Shown here: piece after piece, positions 57,393-64,000 of the stretch | Position numbering within the stretch: position 1 is the first letter of the stretch | Layout: each line of letters begins with the position of its first letter | Assembly: GCA_015233365.1 (NCBI GenBank) | Contig: JADFXU010000005.1 | Coordinates: 34,310 to 98,309 of the forward strand | DNA: 64,000 nucleotides | Direction of reading: 5' to 3' | Origin: Nitrospirota bacterium | GTDB lineage: Bacteria; Nitrospirota; Thermodesulfovibrionia; Thermodesulfovibrionales; Dissulfurispiraceae | Program-made: the position numbers and the translations under genes | The notes under the pieces: generated by a model | The model's database searches: none | The model's input: only the letters and a program-made list of their open reading frames with translations | What the model was told of the DNA's origin: nothing

Positions 57393-57998
57393 ATGACGGA
57401 TAAAAAAATCACATGCCTCGCTTGCGGGGTGTTCAGGATGGAGATTGAAGCTCTCGCCAGGCAAGGGAAGCTTGATTGCGACATCACCACCCTTGAATCC
57501 ATGCTGCACATGAAGCCCGCCAAACTAGAGCAGAAAATGGGTCGGGTCATTGAGGCGGGGCAAAACGACAAATTCCTGATTTTGTACGGCGATTGCCACC
57601 CTCATATGCGCGAGATGCAGGATAGGGGAAATGTTGTGAAAGTGGCCGGCATCAACTGCTGCGAGATACTGTTGGGCATGGAGACATACAGGAAACTTCA
57701 AAAAGACCAGGCCTTTATCTTCCTGCCGGAATGGACACTGCGCTGGCGGGAGATTTTTACTCATGAACTGCGGCTCGAAAACCCGGAAGTCGCGCAGACT
57801 TTTATGAAGGAGTATAGCAAACGGCTTGTGTATGTTGATACCGGCGTTATGCCTGTGCCTGATAAAACACTTCAGGATATTTCCGAATTTTTCGACATGC
57901 CGGTCGAAACATTGCATATATCGCTCGAAAACCTCCAGCAGGGTATAGACAACGCCCTACAGAAATTTACGAGGCACAATCAAAATGGTAAAAAATGA
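57393..57998 (+). CDS. DUF1638-like cysteine-rich protein
   Basis: CLACGVFRMEIEAL, LYGDCHPHM, GINCCEILLGMETY. Confidence 0.75.
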   Translation: MTDKKITCLACGVFRMEIEALARQGKLDCDITTLESMLHMKPAKLEQKMGRVIEAGQNDKFLILYGDCHPHMREMQDRGNVVKVAGINCCEILLGMETYRKLQKDQAFIFLPEWTLRWREIFTHELRLENPEVAQTFMKEYSKRLVYVDTGVMPVPDKTLQDISEFFDMPVETLHISLENLQQGIDNALQKFTRHNQNGKK

Positions 57999-59475
57999 GC
58001 CTGCTCAGGTTCTGCTGAGTGATTTAGTAGAAAACATCCTGAAATATTCCGACAACCCGGGGGCCTGCGCCAAGTATATAACAGACCGGATCAGAGAACT
58101 TATCGGTGTTCGTATCGTAGCGCTTGTTGAACATGTGTCCGGACAAACAGGGGTTGGGTATCAGCTTATAAGCATCTGCCCTTCCCGAAAAGAGGCGGAC
58201 TGGAACCAGCCGGAAATACAAAAATTTGTCCCCTTCGCCTGCAAATGTGAAACCCCGCGTTTGTTCGACCCCATGACTGACCCTGAAGCCATGTCCCTGT
58301 CTGCCATTGATAAGGGAAAAACCTTTGTTGTGCCCCTGCTGGCAGGTTCCCAAAAGGTAGGCGTGATTGTCCTGATCGGTATGATGGATCCCGCGGGAGC
58401 AAAGGACATCCTGGCTACTCTTGCCAGAATTTCAGGGGTTATCGCGCTGATTATGAGAAATTCTCTTCTTTACCGGGACATGGAAAATCTTGTCGAAATG
58501 AGAACACGGGACCTTGCGGAACGGGAGAAGTTCTTCCGGACCATGTTTGAACAGGCAGGTGTGGGAGTAGCACAGCTCAATGCAGAAACAGGGCAGTTTA
58601 TCCGGGTCAACCAGAAGTACGCAGATATCCTCGGCTATTCCCGTCAGGAAATGGAACAGCTAAATAGTCAAACCATAACCTATCCCGAAGACTTGCCGAA
58701 GGATCTGGAAAATATGGCATTACTCAAGTCAGGCATGATGAATGAAATTACCCGGGAGAAGCGGTACTATCATAAAACCGGTTCTGTGATATGGGTAAAT
58801 CTGACGCTTTCAACCAGCGGGGGAAAAGGCTCGCCAACCGATTATTACATACATATTGTTCAGGACATATCGGAACGTAAATTAGCGGGGGAGGCATTGA
58901 GGGAGAGTGAAGAATATATAAGAAAACTTGTCGAAAACTCCCCGGTCGCGAAGGTGATATCGTCCGGGCCGGATGAAAAAAACATTCTTGTCAACAAAAA
59001 GTTTACTGAACTGTTCGGTTATACGATTGAAGATATTACCGATGTCGCCCACTGGTGGCCCCTCGCCTACCCCGATGAAAAATACCGGGAAGATATCAGG
59101 GCACAGTGGAAGGCGCGGGTCGAGAAGGCGATCATGGAACGAAGCGAGATCGAACCGATGGAATCAATGGTCACCTGCAAGGACGGTTCTTATCGTTATA
59201 TCGAGTTCCGTTTCTCCTCCATCGGCAAGCAGCATCTCGTCACATTTGTAGACCTCACAGAGCGCAAGCGGGCAGAGGAGGAGCTTAACCGACTCAACGA
59301 GGAACTCGAACAGCGGGTGAAGCAGAGGACAGCCGAACTGGAGGAGAAGAACGCCGAACTGGCCCGGATGAACCGGCTCTTTGTCGGCCGGGAGCTCAGG
59401 ATGGTCGAGTTGAAGGAGAGGATCAGGGAACTTGAATCCGGAGGCCGGGAGTCGGAATCCGGAAGACAGAAATAA
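57985..59475 (+). CDS. GAF-PAS-PAS sensor protein with C-terminal FVGRELRMVELKERIRELE coiled coil
   Basis: GAF; two PAS (FFRTMFEQAGVGVAQLNAETGQFI; YIRKLVENSPVAKVISS); no kinase domain. Confidence 0.87.
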   Translation: MVKNEPAQVLLSDLVENILKYSDNPGACAKYITDRIRELIGVRIVALVEHVSGQTGVGYQLISICPSRKEADWNQPEIQKFVPFACKCETPRLFDPMTDPEAMSLSAIDKGKTFVVPLLAGSQKVGVIVLIGMMDPAGAKDILATLARISGVIALIMRNSLLYRDMENLVEMRTRDLAEREKFFRTMFEQAGVGVAQLNAETGQFIRVNQKYADILGYSRQEMEQLNSQTITYPEDLPKDLENMALLKSGMMNEITREKRYYHKTGSVIWVNLTLSTSGGKGSPTDYYIHIVQDISERKLAGEALRESEEYIRKLVENSPVAKVISSGPDEKNILVNKKFTELFGYTIEDITDVAHWWPLAYPDEKYREDIRAQWKARVEKAIMERSEIEPMESMVTCKDGSYRYIEFRFSSIGKQHLVTFVDLTERKRAEEELNRLNEELEQRVKQRTAELEEKNAELARMNRLFVGRELRMVELKERIRELESGGRESESGRQK

Positions 59476-59547
59476 AAGAGCACCGGGGAATCCTTTGATG
59501 AGGAACGTCACGTCATATCTCGCCTTATTGCAAGAGGCGACAAAATT

Positions 59548-61494
59548 ATGAAATACCATTTTGGCAATAAGTTATTTCGCAATATTTTATTTGCTGTAAT
59601 AGTGGTCCTGGGCGTTGCCTTATCCATCATTGTCTCTGCATTGAGTTATTACGCTGACAAGAAAATCATACAGGCAGAATTCAATGAAGCAGCGGAAAAC
59701 CGCTATTCAGCATTGAAGCGGGAGATCGATAGCGATCTGGACGTGCTTGCGTCGCTTCAAACCCTGTATTATACATCCGGAAAGGACATAGAAAGATCCG
59801 AGTTTCGGAATTATACAAGCCATATTCTTAAGCAGCATGCGAGTATTCAAGCCCTTGAATGGATACCGCGCGTACCGGATTCCCGGAGGGAGGCATATGA
59901 ACGGACTGCAAGAAGAGAAGGCTTCCCTGATTTTCAACTCACCGAATGTGTTGCACAGGGAAAGATGAAGAGGGCGGAGAAGCGAAAGGAATATTTCCCT
60001 GTCTATTTTGTCGAGCCCTATAAGGGTAACGAGATAGCACTTGGTTTTGACCTTGCTTCCAATCCCGAACGGCTGGAAACTTTGGAAGCCGCCCGAAAGA
60101 CAGGCGATATACGTGCGACCGCAAGAATAACACTTGTCCAGGAGACTAAAAGTCAATTCGGTTTTATCGTCTTTGCGCCGATCTACGGGAAAGGGGCGTT
60201 GACAAATTCCGATCTGGTGCGATGGGACAACCTTGAAGGCTTCGCTCTGGGCGTATTTAGAATCAGTGACATTGCCGAAAAAGCAATAAATTATTTTAAA
60301 CCTGAAAATGTCGATTTTTTTATCTATGATGCATCGGTGCCCGAGAAAGAACGGTTTCTTTATACACATTCATCACGCTCTCGTAAAACTCCCTTACTAA
60401 ACCGGGATCAGCCTGAAACGAACCTCATAAGTTCAAAGACACTCGAGGTCGCCGGGCGGAAATGGATGGTAATCTGTTCGGCCACACCGGACTTCATCGC
60501 GGCAAGGAGCAGTTGGCGCACATGGGGCCTTCTCCTTGCGGGGTTAGCGTTTACAGGACTTGTTGCGGGTTTCTTGTTTGTTGTCAGCCATGCCGAACAT
60601 ATTGAAAAGTTCGCAAACGATTTGTCGGATGTCAATATAAATCTCGCGCATGAAATTGTGGAGCACAAGCGGGCGGAAGAGGAGATACAAAAACTCAACG
60701 AGGAACTTGAACAGCGGGTTGTTATGCGTACTGCCGACCTTAATCAGAAGACCGGGGAACTGGAACAGGCCAATATCAAACTGAAAGAACTCGACCGTTT
60801 GAAATCCATGTTCATATCATCAATGAGCCACGAATTGAGGACCCCGCTGAACTCCATAATCGGGTTCTCGAGCATTCTCCTCAATGAATGGGCCGGCCCG
60901 ATGACTTCGGAACAAAAAGAAAATCTCACTACCATCCTAAGATCGGGCGAGCATCTGTTGTCGTTGATCAATGATGTGATAGATGTATCCAAAGTTGAGT
61001 CCGGAAGTCTCGAAGCGTACTTTGAATATATTGATATTTACGATGTCGTGTCAGAGGCGATAAATACCTTCGCACATGATATGAAGGAGAAAGGGATAGA
61101 ATTAAAGGTCCAGGCAATTCATCAATCAGTGTGCACAGACAGGAGAAGGCTGCTGCAATGCCTGTTAAATCTCATAAGCAATGCATTAAAATTTACCAAA
61201 GAAGGCATGATCAGCGTATGCACAAAGATTTCAAATGAGGGGGATATCATGGAAATTTCCGTCAGTGATACAGGCATCGGTATCAAGGAGGATGATATTC
61301 AGAAATTGTTTTCTGCTTTTGTCTGTCTTGATTCTCCGGTGCGATCAACTGTCCCGGGTACAGGCCTGGGGCTTTATCTTACCCAAAAACTGCTCAAGGA
61401 AGTTCTCAAAGGCGACATAACCGTAAGCAGCACATATGGGAAAGGAAGCCTGTTTACATTAAAAGTGCCTATAACCGGATTGAGGAGGACCTAA
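59548..61494 (+). CDS. CHASE-domain sensor histidine kinase
   Basis: ALEWIPRVPDSRREAYE...YFPVYFVEPYKGNEIALGFDLASNPER; MSHELRTPLNSIIGFSSIL; GTGLGLYLTQKL. Confidence 0.92.
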   Translation: MKYHFGNKLFRNILFAVIVVLGVALSIIVSALSYYADKKIIQAEFNEAAENRYSALKREIDSDLDVLASLQTLYYTSGKDIERSEFRNYTSHILKQHASIQALEWIPRVPDSRREAYERTARREGFPDFQLTECVAQGKMKRAEKRKEYFPVYFVEPYKGNEIALGFDLASNPERLETLEAARKTGDIRATARITLVQETKSQFGFIVFAPIYGKGALTNSDLVRWDNLEGFALGVFRISDIAEKAINYFKPENVDFFIYDASVPEKERFLYTHSSRSRKTPLLNRDQPETNLISSKTLEVAGRKWMVICSATPDFIAARSSWRTWGLLLAGLAFTGLVAGFLFVVSHAEHIEKFANDLSDVNINLAHEIVEHKRAEEEIQKLNEELEQRVVMRTADLNQKTGELEQANIKLKELDRLKSMFISSMSHELRTPLNSIIGFSSILLNEWAGPMTSEQKENLTTILRSGEHLLSLINDVIDVSKVESGSLEAYFEYIDIYDVVSEAINTFAHDMKEKGIELKVQAIHQSVCTDRRRLLQCLLNLISNALKFTKEGMISVCTKISNEGDIMEISVSDTGIGIKEDDIQKLFSAFVCLDSPVRSTVPGTGLGLYLTQKLLKEVLKGDITVSSTYGKGSLFTLKVPITGLRRT

Positions 61495-61868
61495 TGCGGA
61501 AAGTACTTGTTATTGAAGACAACAAAGATAATTTGAGGCTTGTGGAATATGCGCTTCACAGGGCAGGTTATGAGGTAATCCGGGCCGAGAGGGGGGAAGA
61601 GGGCATTGAACTGGCAGTAACAGAAAAGCCTTTTTTTATCATAATGGATATTAACCTGCCCGGGATTGACGGAATAGAAGCCGCCAGAAGGATCAGAAAC
61701 TCGGAAGCAGGACGATATATCCCAATAATAGCTGTTACCTCTTATGCCATGCAGGGAGACAGGGAGAGGATGATGGCAGCGGATTGTAACGGTTACATAG
61801 AAAAGCCGATAGACCCGATAACCATTGTTGACCGGATACACGAGATTATCGGAGTAACAGGAAAATGA
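61494..61868 (+). CDS. Single-domain response regulator
   Basis: VLVIEDNKDNLRL, MDINLPGIDGIE, VTSYAM, EKPIDPI. Confidence 0.93.
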   Translation: MRKVLVIEDNKDNLRLVEYALHRAGYEVIRAERGEEGIELAVTEKPFFIIMDINLPGIDGIEAARRIRNSEAGRYIPIIAVTSYAMQGDRERMMAADCNGYIEKPIDPITIVDRIHEIIGVTGK

Positions 61869-64000
61869 AAATCCTCATTGTTGATGACAACCCTGATGAC
61901 AGAAAAGTGCTTCGTTATATCATCGAAGCACATGGCCATGAGGTCATACCAGCCGGAGACGGGCAGGAAGGGCTTGAGATGGCCGCAGCCCACAAGCCGG
62001 ACCTGATAATATCCGACGCCCTGATGCCGGTCATGGACGGCTTCCAATTCCTCAGGAAAATAAAACAGGATGCAAACTTGAGTTCGATCCCCTTTATATT
62101 CTACTCCGCTGTCTATGGGGGACATGAGGACAAACAGCTTGCCGCCTCTTTAGGCGCTGATGCATACATAATCAAACCAAAAAAACCCGTGGAGTTCTGG
62201 GAAGAGGTCGAAAAAACAATCGGCGAAAAAAATAGAGTGAAATTCATAACAGCCGCGCTTGTCGAGAAAGATGAGGAATACCTCAAGAGATATAGCCAGG
62301 TCGTGGCAGCCAAGCTCGAGGAGAAGGTGCTGGAACTGGAAAGGTCCCTGGTTGAACGTAAACGGGCCGGAGAAGCGCTGCGGGATAGCGAGATACGGTA
62401 TAAGAGGCTTGTTGAATCGGTAACCGACTACATCTATACGGTGAGTGTCGAGAACAACAGGCCGGTAAAAACGATACACGGTCCGGCCTGCATCGGCGTG
62501 ACGGGGTATGCATCACAGGAATATGATGCCGACCCATTCCTCTGGTACAGGATGATACATGATGAAGACAGGAAATATGTAATGGAGCAGGTCGAGAAAG
62601 TGTTTTCAAGTGCGGTCCCCTCCTCTTTTAACCACCGGATCATCCATAAGAACGGCGCCATCCGCTGGGTCACCAATACAATCGTCCAGCGTTTTGATGA
62701 TCATGGAGGACTCATTGCATACGATGGTCTTATCAAGGACATCACCGAACGCAGGCTGGCGGAAGAAGATCTCAAGCGTGTAAGTCGCCAGAATGAATTG
62801 ATCCTTAATGCAGCGGGGGAGGGCATCTGCGGGATGGATTCAGAGGGAAAGATTGTTTTCGCCAATCCTGCGGCAGCGGGGATGTGCGGCTATGAGGTTG
62901 AGGAGGTGATCGGGGCGCACATGCACAGCCTGCTCCATTATGCCAGGCCTGACGGGTCTCCGTATCCTCGGGAAGAATGCCCTTCTTTCAACACCCTTCG
63001 TCAAGGGACGCCATGCCGGATGAGGGATGAGGTTTTCTGGAGGAAGGACGGCACAAGCTTCATTGTCGCCTATACGACCACCCCGATACGTGAAAGAGAT
63101 GCGATAATAGGAGCAGTAATTACCTTCCGGGACATCACTGAGCGCAAGCAACTGGAGGAGCGGGAACGACTCGCGCGCGTTGTGCTGGAACGTGTAACCC
63201 AGGTGGGAGGCACTGAAGATGCGGTCCGCGATATCCTGCAAATGATTAAGCATAGTACCGGCTTTGAGGCAGTGGGCCTCCGCCTGCACAAAGATGATGA
63301 CTTCCCGTATTTTGTCCAGGACGGTTTTTCGACTGATTTCTTGCTCAAGGAAAATACGCTGACTATCCAGGGTCCGGATGGCAGGCTTTGCAGGGACAAA
63401 CACGGCAAAATCAGCCTGGAATGCACGTGCGGCCTGGTAATTTCCGGATACACTAATCCGGCGAATCCTTTTTTTACGCCAAATGGAAGCTTCTGGACAA
63501 ACGACTCAGTTCCATTGCTGGACCTTCCGGCCGGCCAGGATCCAAGACTTAATCCTCGAAATCGCTGTATCCATGAAGGATTTCATTCCGTTGCACTGAT
63601 ACCATTACGGGTAGATAAAGATATCGTCGGGCTGTTGCAGCTCAATGATCGTCGGAAAAATCGATTCACGCTGGAAATGATCCAGTTCTTCGAGGGATTG
63701 TGTTCCAGCATCGGAATCGCCCTCGCTCGCCAGCAGGCGGAAGAGGAGAAGGCCAGGCTTGAAGCTCAGTTGCGCCAGGCCCAGAAGATGGAAGCAATAG
63801 GCGTGCTTGCGGGTGGGGTGGCCCATGACTTCAACAACATCCTAACGGCAATCATAACCTACGGGAGCCTTGCGCAAAGAAGACTTAATAAAGAAGATGG
63901 GACAATGCTGAGGTATATACAGGAGATACTTGCAGCCGCAGATCGTGCCTCGGAACTAACGCGGGGACTGCTTGCTTTCAGCAGGAAACAGGTCATAGAA
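61865..64000 (+). CDS. REC-PAS-PAS-GAF-histidine kinase, truncated by window end (not in ORF track)
   Basis: ATG 61865 (ATGA overlap); [16 protein letters not shown]...; [28 protein letters not shown]; open to last base. Confidence 0.9.
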   Translation, partial: MKILIVDDNPDDRKVLRYIIEAHGHEVIPAGDGQEGLEMAAAHKPDLIISDALMPVMDGFQFLRKIKQDANLSSIPFIFYSAVYGGHEDKQLAASLGADAYIIKPKKPVEFWEEVEKTIGEKNRVKFITAALVEKDEEYLKRYSQVVAAKLEEKVLELERSLVERKRAGEALRDSEIRYKRLVESVTDYIYTVSVENNRPVKTIHGPACIGVTGYASQEYDADPFLWYRMIHDEDRKYVMEQVEKVFSSAVPSSFNHRIIHKNGAIRWVTNTIVQRFDDHGGLIAYDGLIKDITERRLAEEDLKRVSRQNELILNAAGEGICGMDSEGKIVFANPAAAGMCGYEVEEVIGAHMHSLLHYARPDGSPYPREECPSFNTLRQGTPCRMRDEVFWRKDGTSFIVAYTTTPIRERDAIIGAVITFRDITERKQLEERERLARVVLERVTQVGGTEDAVRDILQMIKHSTGFEAVGLRLHKDDDFPYFVQDGFSTDFLLKENTLTIQGPDGRLCRDKHGKISLECTCGLVISGYTNPANPFFTPNGSFWTNDSVPLLDLPAGQDPRLNPRNRCIHEGFHSVALIPLRVDKDIVGLLQLNDRRKNRFTLEMIQFFEGLCSSIGIALARQQAEEEKARLEAQLRQAQKMEAIGVLAGGVAHDFNNILTAIITYGSLAQRRLNKEDGTMLRYIQEILAAADRASELTRGLLAFSRKQVIE

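Overview
Chromosomal window that looks like an anaerobic, Nitrospirota- or Desulfobacterota-like bacterium (a guess from gene content). (1) 0.3-18.3 kb is mostly housekeeping: a Usp-like protein, PlsC-like acyltransferase, hemL, an 11-CXXCH cytochrome + tetraheme cytochrome + Tat FeS + NrfD electron-transfer operon, AtpZ/AtpI-like genes, aroK-aroB, phoB-phoR-like genes, MarC, PfpI, DUF1189, a B12-binding radical SAM protein and an FAD oxidoreductase. (2) 18.8-21.6 kb carries a CBS/PAS/GGDEF signalling pair and a small DUF3467-like protein. (3) 21.7-41.8 kb is entirely minus strand: TPR protein, YedE, CHASE histidine kinase, arcC / cyclic-2,3-DPG-synthetase-like / aminotransferase cluster, GT39, DUF3047, radical SAM, PHP-glycosyltransferase fusion, FTR/glutaredoxin redox cluster, ACS-ACP-PlsC fusion and an IMPase. 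(4) At 41.9 kb an initiator tRNA marks a switch to the plus strand and a junkyard follows: AbrB/VapC toxin-antitoxin, a histidine-kinase relic, an IS3 relic, a DUF47 pseudogene between degenerate direct repeats, and a PAS-linker relic. (5) 46.6-64 kb (running off the window) is the most interesting part. Two corrinoid-protein / UroD-type methyltransferase pairs, one with a DUF1638 gene, lie among GAF/PAS/Cache/CHASE sensors, a PhnD-like lipoprotein, histidine kinases and response regulators. This looks like a B12 methyl-transfer and signal-transduction locus built by internal duplication. Non-coding highlights are a 144-nt structured repeat present twice, two palindromic MITE-like elements, and three stacked hairpins between the cytochrome genes. 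All domain calls are by eye; no searches were run.
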